A stretch of DNA of 64,000 nt from Flavobacterium sp. GT3R68 (GCF_007109225.1 NZ_VJZK01000005.1:215455-279454); one strand, 5' to 3'. Shown: positions 49,050 to 57,888, counted from the first letter of the stretch. Translations and numbers: made by a program. Notes: generated by a model not told the origin, from the sequence alone.

Positions 49050-49685
49050 ATGTTAAGAAAATGGTTCTTTTACGCTGGAATAATCAGCGTCGTAGCTTTT
49101 TTAAGCTCAGGTTTTAAACCTTTAAAATCGGAAACTTTCGATTGGTTTCATGTAGATGTGAATGAGGATATCTCTTATCAATTTCCATCACAGAAACAAA
49201 ATGATTACAAAAGTCTAAACATTCCTTTCACCGGCAGGTTTTTTGTGGGTTACAAAGAAGCCATTGGTTTCAAAGAATCAGAAGGAAAGTACAGAAAGAT
49301 TAACTCTCTGGGTTATATGGGCAAATACCAATTTGGTGTGGGAACCCTGAAAACCATCGGAATTCATGACAGCTTAGCGTTCTTAAACAGTCCAAAAATG
49401 CAGGAAAAGGCATTTGTGGCGCTCTTGGCTAAGAATAAATGGGAACTGAAAGATGAAATTGAAAAGTACGAAGGTAAGATTGTAGGCGGAGTTCGGATAA
49501 CCGAATCAGGTATTTTGGCGGCAGCCCATTTGGGAGGAGCCGGTTCTGTAAAAAGATTTCTGCACAGTAATGGCAGAAAAAAATGCAAAGACAACTACGG
49601 TACCTCTATCAAGCATTATATGAGAGATTTTGCAGGATATGAAACTTCAGGAATTGTGGCCGATAACAATGCAAGAGTGAAATAA
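49050..49685 (+). CDS. Exported lysozyme-like (transglycosylase-fold) protein
   Basis: A 211-residue exported protein with signal sequence MLRKWFFYAGIISVVAFLSS. The segment FKESEGKYRKINSLGYMGKY, then QFG, resembles the active-site region of goose-lysozyme or SLT-type transglycosylases, with the Glu of KESEGKY as catalytic candidate. GILAAAHLGGAGSVKRFL matches a later family segment. It probably cuts peptidoglycan, and its position after mltG and DUF2279 fits a wall-remodelling role. It is followed by a terminator shared with the minus-strand gene. Confidence 0.68.
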   Translation: MLRKWFFYAGIISVVAFLSSGFKPLKSETFDWFHVDVNEDISYQFPSQKQNDYKSLNIPFTGRFFVGYKEAIGFKESEGKYRKINSLGYMGKYQFGVGTLKTIGIHDSLAFLNSPKMQEKAFVALLAKNKWELKDEIEKYEGKIVGGVRITESGILAAAHLGGAGSVKRFLHSNGRKKCKDNYGTSIKHYMRDFAGYETSGIVADNNARVK

Positions 49686-49700
49686 ACATTTGCGTTCATA

Positions 49701-49731
49701 AAAAAAAACCTGTCTTCGCACAGGTTTTTTT
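49701..49731. terminator. Bidirectional terminator
   Basis: AAAACCTGT/ACAGGTTTT around CTTCGC, flanked by A- and T-runs, between convergent genes. Confidence 0.9.
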
Positions 49732-49736
49732 ATGCG

Positions 49737-50459
49737 CTACATTTTATGGATGATAAATATAGTAGGGCGATTGTGTAAATCGATTTTGGCATTTTTCCAT
49801 TCCGAGGCCCTCATCGTTTTAATATATTCGGTAGGCAGTGTAATGTCCGATGCGATGCAAAGATAGGTCGATGGTTGAATAGCCTGGAGGATATCTTCCA
49901 GCATCTTGTTATTCCGATAAGGAGTTTCAATAAAAATCTGGGATTGGTTTTTATCTTGGGATAATTTTTCTAAATTTTTCAAAGCTGCTTTTTTATCTGC
50001 CTTATCAATTGGGATATATCCATTGAATGCAAAGCTTTGACCGTTCATTCCGGAAGCCATTATGGCTAACAAAATAGAGGAAGGGCCAACCAAAGGAACT
50101 ACCTGTATTCCTTTTTCATGTGCCAATTTCACAATTACCGAACCAGGATCTGCTACTCCCGGACAGCCTGCTTCGGACATAAGTCCAATGTTTTTACCTT
50201 CTAATAGAGGCTTAATCATTTCATTATGCTCTGACTTTTCGGTGTGTTTGTTCAGGGAGCTAAGACGCAAAGCGGCTTGTACTTTTTCTGGCTGAATGCT
50301 TTTGATGAACTTTCTGGCGGTTTTTTCGTTCTCGACAATATAATCGTCAATGAAATCTATGGCTCTTTTTACGGTTTGCGGCAATACATCCATAGGATCG
50401 CTTTCGCCTAAAGTAGTTGGAATAAGATATAATTTACCTAATAATGCAGTGGGTTTCAT
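49737..50459 (-). CDS. RsmI-like tetrapyrrole-methylase-fold methyltransferase
   Basis: A 240-residue SAM-dependent methyltransferase of the tetrapyrrole methylase fold. Visible motifs are GKLYLIPTTLGES at the start, SEAGCPGVADPG, VGPSS and QIFIETPYRNNKM. These resemble RsmI, which methylates C1402 of 16S rRNA, but the opening differs from the classic PTPIGN and the protein is shorter, so I treat it as an RsmI-like paralogue. It is downstream of dnaA and the phosphatase on the same strand, after a 103-base gap. Confidence 0.75.
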   Translation of the reverse strand: MKPTALLGKLYLIPTTLGESDPMDVLPQTVKRAIDFIDDYIVENEKTARKFIKSIQPEKVQAALRLSSLNKHTEKSEHNEMIKPLLEGKNIGLMSEAGCPGVADPGSVIVKLAHEKGIQVVPLVGPSSILLAIMASGMNGQSFAFNGYIPIDKADKKAALKNLEKLSQDKNQSQIFIETPYRNNKMLEDILQAIQPSTYLCIASDITLPTEYIKTMRASEWKNAKIDLHNRPTIFIIHKM

Positions 50460-50562
50460 TCATTAATGGATTTAAATGCGAAGGTAGTGATTAATTGAAA
50501 TAATGCGGGTTACGGAAAACAGCTTTTTAATTGAAGTAATAAAGTGAAGACGTAGCTAATTG

Positions 50563-51030
50563 TTATACGTGTTTTTGAACTAGCTTGTCAGCAATGATAG
50601 TACAGGCCTCATCCAACATTTCATATACCATATCGAATCCATTCTGCAAACCAAAATAAGGATCGGGTACATCCACATTTTCATCTGGAAACAATACGTT
50701 CAGAATCATATGGACTTTCTTTTTATGTTCTTCGGTCTGGGCTAAAAACATCACATCATCATAATTGATATTGTCCATTACGTAGATGTAATCAAAATTG
50801 TCGAAGTCTTTTGCTGAAAACTGTCTGCCTTTTTGATAAGAAATATCCAAGCCGTTTTTCAATGCAATAGCGATGGAACGCTCATCAGGCTGTCTTCCGA
50901 CATGCCAGGGTCCGGTACCGGCTGAATCCACGGAGAATTTATCTTTAGGAAGTTTAGAAGCCAAAAGTCCTTGTGCCAACGGCGAACGACAAATATTTCC
51001 CAAACATACCATTAAGATTTTAACAGGCAT
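50563..51030 (-). CDS. Low-molecular-weight protein tyrosine phosphatase
   Basis: A 155-residue phosphatase. The P-loop is CLGNICRS with nucleophile C9 and R15; the general acid is the Asp in VPDPYFG. It dephosphorylates phosphotyrosine in proteins or small phosphoesters. Its ATG directly follows the dnaA stop with no gap, so it is translated from the dnaA transcript. Confidence 0.92.
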   Translation of the reverse strand: MPVKILMVCLGNICRSPLAQGLLASKLPKDKFSVDSAGTGPWHVGRQPDERSIAIALKNGLDISYQKGRQFSAKDFDNFDYIYVMDNINYDDVMFLAQTEEHKKKVHMILNVLFPDENVDVPDPYFGLQNGFDMVYEMLDEACTIIADKLVQKHV

Positions 51031-52458
51031 TTATAGCGATAATTTTTTGTGGATATCATCCACGTATTTTTTGAATTGTTTATCGGTAGAAACCAAATTA
51101 TCAACGGTTTTACAAGCATGTAAAACAGTAGCGTGGTCACGGTCACCAATTTGAGATCCGATGTTGGCTAAAGATGCTTTCGTGAATTTCTTAGCAAAAA
51201 ACATAGCTAATTGTCTCGCCTGAACCACATGTCTTTTTCTGGTTTTAGATTGTAATGTTTCAATATCCAATTGGAAATAATCAGAAACGGTCTTTTGGAT
51301 ATAGTCAATGGAAACTTCACGTTTTACATTCTTAACGAATTTTTCAACCACCTGTTTTGCCAAATCAATAGTAACTTCCTTTTTATTGAAAGACGATTGG
51401 GCAATCAATGAGATGATAGCGCCTTCTAACTCTCTAACGTTCGATTTAATGTTTTTGGCAACATATTCGATTATTTCTTCCGGAATTTCCACGCCGTCAC
51501 GGTATAGAATATTCTTTAAGATAGAAATTCTTGTTTCATAATCAGGCTGGTGCAGTTCTGCAGAAAGTCCCCATTTGAAACGGGACAACAAACGTTGTTC
51601 GATATCCTGCATGTCAACAGGTGCCTTATCAGAAGTCAGGATTACCTGTTTTCCGTTTTGGTGCAGGTAGTTGAAGATATGGAAAAACACATCTTGCGTT
51701 CCTGATTTTCCGGAAAGGAATTGAACATCATCAATAATCAAAACATCAATTAACTGATAGAAATGGATGAAATCGTTCCGGTTATTTTTCTTAACTGAAT
51801 CAATATATTGTTGAGTGAAAATTTCAGCTGAAATATACAGCACGGTTTTTTCAGGATATTTATCTTTTATTTCAACACCAATAGCATGGGCCAAATGCGT
51901 TTTACCAAGACCAACTCCTCCAAAGATTAATAAGGGATTAAAGGAAGTCCCGCCTGGTTTGTTGGCGACTGCCATACCGGCAGAACGAGCCAATCGGTTT
52001 GAATCTCCTTCAAGAAAATTATCAAAGCTGTAGTTTGCATTTAATTGCGACTCGATTTTTAAATTTCGAATCCCTGGAATCACAAATGGATTTTTTAATT
52101 CCGGGCTTAGATTTTTAAATGGGGCATCTACTTCTTGTGGTTTCAATGGTCCTCTGTGGGCACTGGGCAATTGTTCCGTAAACGGTTGTTTATTGCCATA
52201 AGTGTTTTCCATTTTAATTTTATAGAGTAACTTTGCGTTTTTTCCAAGTTCTTTGGTCAGGGCCACTTTTAATAATTTTACATAGTGTTCTTCCAACCAT
52301 TCGTAGAAAAATTTACTAGGTACTTGAATATATAATGCGTTATCGGTTAGCTCAACTGATTTGATAGGTTCGAACCAAGTTTTGTAGGCTTGGTCCTGAA
52401 TATTGTCCTTTATGAAAGACAGACAGTTTTCCCATACTGATTGCGCAGTTTTGCTCAT
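51031..52458 (-). CDS. dnaA: Chromosomal replication initiator DnaA
   Basis: A 475-residue AAA+ initiator that opens oriC. Walker A is GGVGLGKTH (residues 180-188), Walker B is LIIDDVQFL, and the DnaA-box binding signature is GDRDHATVLHACKTV near the C-terminus. The upstream region (52459-52646) is AT-rich but lacks obvious TTATCCACA boxes, and dnaN or recF do not follow, so oriC does not look to be at this spot. A phosphatase gene is fused head to tail with no spacing. Confidence 0.97.
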   Translation of the reverse strand: MSKTAQSVWENCLSFIKDNIQDQAYKTWFEPIKSVELTDNALYIQVPSKFFYEWLEEHYVKLLKVALTKELGKNAKLLYKIKMENTYGNKQPFTEQLPSAHRGPLKPQEVDAPFKNLSPELKNPFVIPGIRNLKIESQLNANYSFDNFLEGDSNRLARSAGMAVANKPGGTSFNPLLIFGGVGLGKTHLAHAIGVEIKDKYPEKTVLYISAEIFTQQYIDSVKKNNRNDFIHFYQLIDVLIIDDVQFLSGKSGTQDVFFHIFNYLHQNGKQVILTSDKAPVDMQDIEQRLLSRFKWGLSAELHQPDYETRISILKNILYRDGVEIPEEIIEYVAKNIKSNVRELEGAIISLIAQSSFNKKEVTIDLAKQVVEKFVKNVKREVSIDYIQKTVSDYFQLDIETLQSKTRKRHVVQARQLAMFFAKKFTKASLANIGSQIGDRDHATVLHACKTVDNLVSTDKQFKKYVDDIHKKLSL

Positions 52459-52646
52459 ATATTCGGTTAAATTAGTATTGTTATATTAAATGTTTTCATA
52501 CAATTGAAAGTGACTTCTTTTGTATTTTTTTGGGAAGACAAATATGTGAACAAAAATCGTTAAAAAAAAATAAAATCAAGATTGATTTTCTAAAAATATT
52601 GTTGTAAGGACCTTTCAAAAAGCGTCAAATTTAATTAAAATATCAT

Positions 52647-53054
52647 ATGAAAGAACATCAGATCCAGGTGCGTGTCCGCTACTCAGAAACCGACCAGATG
52701 GGCGTGGTTTATCACGGAAATTATGTGCCGTATTTCGAAATGGGAAGAGTGGAATGGCTAAGAGACAAAGGGGTTTCTTATAAAAGTATGGAAGAAAGGG
52801 GAGTGGCACTTCCGATTGTTTCGATGAATATTAATTATAAGAAATCAGCACGTTATGATGAGGTGCTGACTGTAAAAACGAAGTTTAAAAGTCAGACTAC
52901 AGTCAAGATTGAATTTGATTGTGAGATTCGTAACGAGGAAAATGAGTTATTAACAACTGCTCACTTTGTTTTGGTGTTTGTCGACATAAAAACGGGTCGG
53001 CCAGTGACTCCTCCGAGTTATATAAAAGAGCTTTTGAGCACCATCGAAATTTGA
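52647..53054 (+). CDS. Acyl-CoA thioesterase (YbgC/FadM-like hot-dog)
   Basis: A 135-residue hot-dog thioesterase. The catalytic segment RYSETDQMGVVYHGNY has D16 as the likely catalytic residue, as in 4-hydroxybenzoyl-CoA thioesterase. It hydrolyses acyl-CoA. It is divergent from dnaA and converges on yigZ with only six bases between. The 188-base gap upstream is AT-rich with no clear promoter. Confidence 0.87.
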   Translation: MKEHQIQVRVRYSETDQMGVVYHGNYVPYFEMGRVEWLRDKGVSYKSMEERGVALPIVSMNINYKKSARYDEVLTVKTKFKSQTTVKIEFDCEIRNEENELLTTAHFVLVFVDIKTGRPVTPPSYIKELLSTIEI

Positions 53055-53060
53055 AACAAA

Positions 53061-53672
53061 TTAATCTAATTTTGTTATATTAATTTCAAACATGGAATTA
53101 AAAATGTCGGATACCTTTTCGGCATTTTTTTTTCGCGTGGAAACTTCAATCTCACAACTCAGTTCCATTTTTTGGTTGACGATTTCCAGGTTTTTTTCTT
53201 TGATGACCCGCATGACTTTATTCATGTTTTTGTAATCAAATGTAATAAGGAAATGAACGTCAATGGTTTTCTCTATAATCTCCGAAATTTCCAGTGCCAT
53301 CTGCGCAGTGGTTTTGTAAGCAGAAATCAATCCGCCAACTCCCAGTTTTACGCCTCCAAAAAAACGTATCACAACAACTAAAATATTGGTCACACCAAAA
53401 GATTGGATTTGTCCGTAAATGGGCATTCCGGCACTGTTGCTCGGTTCGCCATCATCATTGGTGCGAAAGGAGATTTTGTCCGTGCCTATTTGGTAAGCAT
53501 AACAGAAATGGCCGGCGCCAAAATGCTCTTTTCTTAAATGTTCCAAATGAGTTTTTACTTCGTCTTCGTGACTAACGGGAAAAGCATAACCAAAAAATTT
53601 GCTGTTTTTTTCTTTAAATAAAACGGCTGTTGAAGGTTGTTCAATAGTTCGATACGTGTCTTTGTAGTCCAA
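53061..53672 (-). CDS. yigZ: YigZ/IMPACT family protein, TTG start
   Basis: A 203-residue UPF0029 protein. The segment HFCYAYQIG, then RTNDDGEPSNSAGMPI, and RFFGGVKLGVGGL are diagnostic. The family is linked to translation control but its bacterial role is poorly known. The first in-frame codons after an upstream stop are ATT then TTG, so the start is probably TTG at 53672; there is no ATG before residue 80. It is the last gene of a ribD-HAD-yigZ operon. Confidence 0.85.
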   Translation of the reverse strand: MDYKDTYRTIEQPSTAVLFKEKNSKFFGYAFPVSHEDEVKTHLEHLRKEHFGAGHFCYAYQIGTDKISFRTNDDGEPSNSAGMPIYGQIQSFGVTNILVVVIRFFGGVKLGVGGLISAYKTTAQMALEISEIIEKTIDVHFLITFDYKNMNKVMRVIKEKNLEIVNQKMELSCEIEVSTRKKNAEKVSDIFNSMFEINITKLD

Positions 53673-53683
53673 AATGGGTTATT

Positions 53684-54295
53684 CTATGTAATGATTTTTT
53701 TATCATATAAATCAACGACATCTTCCTGGCCCACTTGTAAATTCCATACCTGAAGTCCGATAGCGGCAGCGGCATCGGTATTTTCTTTACTGTCGTCAAT
53801 AAAAAGCGTACGTCTTAAAGACAAATCGTGCTTCTTAATAATATAATTGAAAAGTTCCGGTTCCGGTTTTCTCATTCCTAATTCGAACGAGAAATACACC
53901 TGCTCAAAACATTGGTAAAATTCCCTGTAAAAAGTCATTCCCGCTTTATGCTGGAATTTTTCAATGTGCATCGGATCCGTATTGCTCAATAAAAACAAAC
54001 GGTATTTTAAGGATAGTATCTGTAGAAATTCCAGTCGGTACAATGGCATTGGATGTTCCGGTAAAACAGAATTCCATGCGTTACGGACATCTTCGATCGA
54101 AGCATCCGGCAAATATTTCTGAATGCCTTGGATGAATTGAAGTTCGTCCACTTTTCCCAATTCGAATTTTATGGACAATTCGTCCAGATCCGATGGCCAT
54201 TCCTTTAACCCTAATTTTGCAAACTCAACTTTTGGAGCCCCTTTATCCAAATTAATAAATATATCCCCAAAATCAAAAATAATTGTGTTAATCAT
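53684..54295 (-). CDS. HAD-superfamily phosphatase
   Basis: A 203-residue HAD hydrolase. Motif I is DFGDI (D8 nucleophile, D11), motif II is LLSNTD, motif III is RKPEPELF and motif IV is FIDDSKEN. It probably removes phosphate from a small metabolite. Its 5' end overlaps ribD by 8 bases; a phosphatase is required in riboflavin synthesis after the RibD step, so a link is tempting but unproven. Confidence 0.85.
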   Translation of the reverse strand: MINTIIFDFGDIFINLDKGAPKVEFAKLGLKEWPSDLDELSIKFELGKVDELQFIQGIQKYLPDASIEDVRNAWNSVLPEHPMPLYRLEFLQILSLKYRLFLLSNTDPMHIEKFQHKAGMTFYREFYQCFEQVYFSFELGMRKPEPELFNYIIKKHDLSLRRTLFIDDSKENTDAAAAIGLQVWNLQVGQEDVVDLYDKKIIT

Positions 54296-55328
54296 AGTTT
54301 CGAAAGATTATAAGTTCATCATTGTGTATTGAATATTTTTTTCCATTTCCATTTAAAAAGGGCGCTCTGGTTCCGTTTCTCAACTCCACGCTGCCTTTAA
54401 AAACTCTCGCTTCATCCCAAAGATTAGAATCAATAAATGATTGTAATGTTTGTCTGCCGCCTTCAATAATTACCGATTGTATTTCATTTTGATGCAAAAA
54501 CGCGACAATCTGCTCGCATATGTTTTTGCTAAAATCAATTCCAACACTAGTAACATTCTCTTTTACAGCATTGTAGGTTCCGCTGTTAAAAATGATGGTA
54601 TTCCGGGGACTATCAAATATATGACTTTCTTTTGAAATACGATTATTTCTGTCAATAACAATTTTAACAGGATTATTGCCCGACCAATCCCGCGCGTCCA
54701 ATTTCGGATTGTCATCCACCACGGTTTGCGTCCCCACAAGGATCGACTGCTCTTCTGTCCGCCATTTATGCACCAGTTGTCGGGAAAACAAATTCGAAAT
54801 CCACACTGGTTTCTGTTCCTGTTTTTCGGCCGGGCTGATGTATCCGTCCAGACTTTCGGCCCATTTCAATATGATGTAGGGTCTTTTCTTATGGTGGAAG
54901 GTAAAAAAGCGTTTGTTCAGTTCATGGCATTCCTTTTCCAGAATACCAACGGTCACATTTTTTCCGGCTTCCATCAGTATCCTGATTCCGGTTCCTGCTA
55001 CCTTCGCAAAAGGGTCAATCGTTCCCACAACAACATTGGGGATCTTGTGCCGGATAATCATATCGCAGCACGGTGGCGTTTTTCCAAAGTGACTGCAGGG
55101 TTCAAGGCTCACATAAATCGTCGCTTTGGATAACAGTGATTTGTCTTTTACGGAGTTTACCGCATGGACTTCGGCATGGGGTTCGCCGGATTTTTGATGC
55201 CATCCCTCGCCGATAATTTTGCCTTCATGTACAATTACACTGCCCACCAACGGATTAGGATAGGTGGTGCCCAAACCATTTTTGGCCAATTGAATGCAGC
55301 GTTTCATGTATTTTTCTTCGGTAGTCAT
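54288..55328 (-). CDS. ribD: Bifunctional riboflavin biosynthesis protein RibD
   Basis: A 346-residue fusion. The N-terminal deaminase has zinc-binding H51 and catalytic E53 in HAEVHAV, with C78 and C87 in PCSHFGKTPPC. The C-terminal reductase (about residues 150-346) contains RPYIILKWAESLDGYI. It converts 2,5-diamino-6-ribosylamino-4-pyrimidinone phosphate to the ribitylamino product. It leads the ribD-HAD-yigZ operon. I see no FMN riboswitch ahead of it; copy B of the palindromic element lies about 130 bases upstream. Confidence 0.94.
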   Translation of the reverse strand: MTTEEKYMKRCIQLAKNGLGTTYPNPLVGSVIVHEGKIIGEGWHQKSGEPHAEVHAVNSVKDKSLLSKATIYVSLEPCSHFGKTPPCCDMIIRHKIPNVVVGTIDPFAKVAGTGIRILMEAGKNVTVGILEKECHELNKRFFTFHHKKRPYIILKWAESLDGYISPAEKQEQKPVWISNLFSRQLVHKWRTEEQSILVGTQTVVDDNPKLDARDWSGNNPVKIVIDRNNRISKESHIFDSPRNTIIFNSGTYNAVKENVTSVGIDFSKNICEQIVAFLHQNEIQSVIIEGGRQTLQSFIDSNLWDEARVFKGSVELRNGTRAPFLNGNGKKYSIHNDELIIFRNYD

Positions 55329-55458
55329 AGTTCTTGCCCATGGTCGTCAGGAACGCTCTTTTCTAATTTTGAATATTTCTTTTTTTTCATGAGCGTTTCA
55401 TGTATCTTCACATCACAAAATTACACTTAAAAAATAAGAATTAAAACGATAATTTTCA

Positions 55459-55541
55459 GGAGCTTTTTCCCGCTGTATGTTGCAATCTTTACTCGCCTTT
55501 GGTCAGGCCATTAAAGGATTTTCACGGCCATCGGGGCTAGG
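55459..55541 (-). repeat. Palindromic intergenic element, copy B
   Basis: An 83-base element in the 238-base gap between ribD and the GNAT gene. It matches copy A at 42159-42246 in inverted orientation: the right arm (AAAGGATTT to GGGCTAGG) has 25 of 29 identical positions, and the left arm shares GGAGCT and CAATCTTT. The centre differs but keeps a GCCT/AGGC stem. Confidence 0.8.
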
Positions 55542-55566
55542 CATTTCATTATAAATTAAATTCAGC

Positions 55567-56052
55567 ATGGATAGCATACTTATCAGAGAAATTAAGCCGG
55601 CCGACAATCCTGCAATTGCAGCCGTAATCCGAAACGTTTTATTGGAATACAATGTGCCAAAAGTAGGGACAGCATATGCCGATCCGCAGTTGGATTTTAT
55701 GTGTGAGGCGTATGATAAACCTAATGCGGTTTATTATGTAGTGGAAAATAACGGAAAAATTATTGGCGGGGCCGGAATTAGCCAACTGGAGAATGAAGCG
55801 GAAACGATCTGCGAACTGCAGAAGATGTACTTTCTGCCGGAAGCCCGCGGTTTGGGATTGGGAAACAAGATGATGGACAGATGCCTGACCCGTGCCAAAG
55901 AATTTGGATATGAAAAGTGCTATCTTGAAACAATGCCGTATATGGAAGATGCACAGAAACTGTATAAAAAATCCGGATTCGATTATTTATGCGGACCAAT
56001 GGGTAACACCGGACACACATCGTGCCCTGTCTGGATGATTAAAGAGTTGTAA
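55567..56052 (+). CDS. GNAT N-acetyltransferase
   Basis: A 161-residue GNAT enzyme. It begins IREIKPADNPAIAAVIR, has the strand CELQKMYFLPEARGLGLG (acetyl-CoA loop RGLGLGNKM), and ends with YKKSGFDYL. This is the phosphinothricin/PhnO-like end of the family; the substrate is unknown. It is followed 2 bases later by prmC. Confidence 0.8.
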   Translation: MDSILIREIKPADNPAIAAVIRNVLLEYNVPKVGTAYADPQLDFMCEAYDKPNAVYYVVENNGKIIGGAGISQLENEAETICELQKMYFLPEARGLGLGNKMMDRCLTRAKEFGYEKCYLETMPYMEDAQKLYKKSGFDYLCGPMGNTGHTSCPVWMIKEL

Positions 56053-56054
56053 GG

Positions 56055-56921
56055 ATGAAAACAGACAGAAGCATAAAAGACTACCGAACTTATTTTATTG
56101 ACGAACTGACGCCGTTTTATGACGCGGGAGAATCTGAAAGTTTTTTTTATCTCATTCTGGAAGACAGACATCAGTTGAAAAGAATTGATCTGGCACTCAG
56201 TCCACAACTCACTTTATCGGAAAACGAAATCCAGGTTTGGAATTCTATTCTGGAACAATTAAAAAAGGAAATCCCAATTCAGTATATTTTGGGCACGACC
56301 AGTTTCTACGGACTGGATTTTGAAGTCAACGAAAATGTTTTGATTCCGAGACCGGAAACAGAGGAATTGGCGGAATGGATTATTTCCAAAACTAAAAATA
56401 TATCGGGCACCATTAAAATTCTCGATATCGGTACCGGAAGCGGGTGCATTGCCATATCACTGGCGAAAAATATCCCCAATGCGGAAGTATTTGCCATTGA
56501 TGTTTCGGAGAAAGCTTTGGCTACAGCCGAAAAAAATGCACAACGCAATGAAGTCAAAGTGACATTTATTCAAATGGATATTCTGGCAACTGAAAATTTG
56601 AACCAGCAATTTGATATCATCGTTTCCAATCCGCCGTATGTACGCAATTTGGAAAAGGAGGAAATCAAGAAAAACGTTTTGGATAATGAACCTCACTTGG
56701 CCCTTTTTGTGGAGGACAATGATGCGCTACTTTTTTATCGTAAAATATCCGATTTGGCAAAAAAGAATCTTTTGGATAACGGACAACTGTATTTTGAAAT
56801 CAACCAATATCTCGGAAAAGAAATGATGGATTTGCTTCAGAATCTGAATTTTAAAAATATGGAACTCCGGAAAGATATTTACGGCAATGACCGAATGATT
56901 GGATGCGAGTTGCCTCAATAA
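56055..56921 (+). CDS. prmC: Release factor glutamine methyltransferase PrmC
   Basis: A 288-residue SAM methyltransferase that methylates the GGQ glutamine of RF1/RF2. The SAM loop is LDIGTGSGCIA and the catalytic NPPY is N192-Y195. The N-terminal helical domain with IQYILGTTSFYGL and RPETEELAEW is typical. It may be co-transcribed with the GNAT gene. prfC lies elsewhere in this window. Confidence 0.94.
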   Translation: MKTDRSIKDYRTYFIDELTPFYDAGESESFFYLILEDRHQLKRIDLALSPQLTLSENEIQVWNSILEQLKKEIPIQYILGTTSFYGLDFEVNENVLIPRPETEELAEWIISKTKNISGTIKILDIGTGSGCIAISLAKNIPNAEVFAIDVSEKALATAEKNAQRNEVKVTFIQMDILATENLNQQFDIIVSNPPYVRNLEKEEIKKNVLDNEPHLALFVEDNDALLFYRKISDLAKKNLLDNGQLYFEINQYLGKEMMDLLQNLNFKNMELRKDIYGNDRMIGCELPQ

Positions 56922-57058
56922 GATATGATGTCAGAGAAACAATTGAAGGCTGACTCAAAACACTTGGCCAACCATCTTCCGTTGCATTCTACCCAGCCAA
57001 AAACAATAAGTAACACATTCACCAGCATTTTTATTTTTTTAAAAACAATCTATTTTTA

Positions 57059-57088
57059 TTGAATGTCAATAAATATTTATTACATTTG
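57059..57088 (+). promoter_or_regulatory. Flavobacterial promoter of the DUF2975/XRE pair
   Basis: TTG at 57059-57061, a 19-nt spacer and TACATTTG at 57081-57088, a near-perfect match 27 bases before ATG 57115. An in-frame GTG at 57088 overlaps the box and is therefore not the start. Confidence 0.78.
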
Positions 57089-57114
57089 TGGATGTAAATA
57101 GTAACTCAAACAAA

Positions 57115-57657
57115 ATGGAAATTAAAATTAGCACTAAGCAAATACTTAATGTATTGTATATCTTATCTTGGATAATATTTATTGGTTTGTGTATTGAAGC
57201 CGGTAGTTTAATACTGAATCCTTTCTTATCACTACTTTTCAATTTAGATAATTCCGGTTATTTTGGGTTGGACAATCTCTATGCATTTGACCACGGACAT
57301 TTCTATGTTCAATTATTGCTGGTAAGTATTCCGGCAATAATGAAAACGCTTCTTTTTTACCTGATTGTGAAAATTTTAAAAAACAAGAAACTAAATATTT
57401 CCAATCCTTTTAATCGGGAAATGGGACAGTTTGTATTTAATGTTTCCTACCTGTCATTTGGAATAAGTATATTCTCTTCTTGGGGTGTGAAATATAGTAA
57501 ATGGTTAGGTACGCAGGGAGTGAAAATGCCTGATATACAAAGCTTAAATATAGATGGAGCAGATGTTTGGTTGTTTATGTCCGTAACATTATTTGTAATT
57601 GCACAAATTTTTAAGAGGGGAATAGAAATTCAATCTGAAAACGACCTAACCATATAA
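57115..57657 (+). CDS. DUF2975 membrane protein
   Basis: A 180-residue protein with four hydrophobic spans (about residues 10-40, 65-85, 105-125 and 150-170), matching DUF2975 of unknown function. It is paired with a small XRE-type regulator that starts 3 bases after its stop, a known association. The pair resembles membrane-protein/transcription-factor modules, but the signal sensed is not known. Confidence 0.75.
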   Translation: MEIKISTKQILNVLYILSWIIFIGLCIEAGSLILNPFLSLLFNLDNSGYFGLDNLYAFDHGHFYVQLLLVSIPAIMKTLLFYLIVKILKNKKLNISNPFNREMGQFVFNVSYLSFGISIFSSWGVKYSKWLGTQGVKMPDIQSLNIDGADVWLFMSVTLFVIAQIFKRGIEIQSENDLTI

Positions 57658-57660
57658 ATT

Positions 57661-57888
57661 ATGCCGATTATAGTAAATCTTGATGTGATGATGGCCAAGC
57701 GAAAAATGTCACTAAACGAACTTTCTGAAAGGGTAGATTTGACCCTTTCCAATCTTTCAATATTAAAGACTGGAAAGGCAAAGGCTATTCGTTTTACAAC
57801 TTTGGATGCTATTTGTAAGGCATTAAATTGCCAGCCTGGAGATATCTTAGAATATGTTGAAGAAGAAAAAAGAACATCGAACCGCTAA
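57661..57888 (+). CDS. XRE-family helix-turn-helix regulator
   Basis: A 75-residue Cro/C1-type DNA-binding protein. The HTH is visible in MSLNELSERVDLTLSNLSIL, followed by ALNCQPGDILEY. It has no effector domain. It is translationally coupled to the DUF2975 gene, so probably regulates it, and possibly its own promoter at 57059. Confidence 0.85.
   Translation: MPIIVNLDVMMAKRKMSLNELSERVDLTLSNLSILKTGKAKAIRFTTLDAICKALNCQPGDILEYVEEEKRTSNR

Noticed and set aside
52459..52646. Possible oriC upstream of dnaA
   Set aside because: The gap is AT-rich, but I see no cluster of TTATCCACA-like boxes and dnaN or recF is not adjacent.
54726..55133. 135-codon open frame antisense to ribD
   Set aside because: RibD motifs are intact on the other strand; no promoter or family match.
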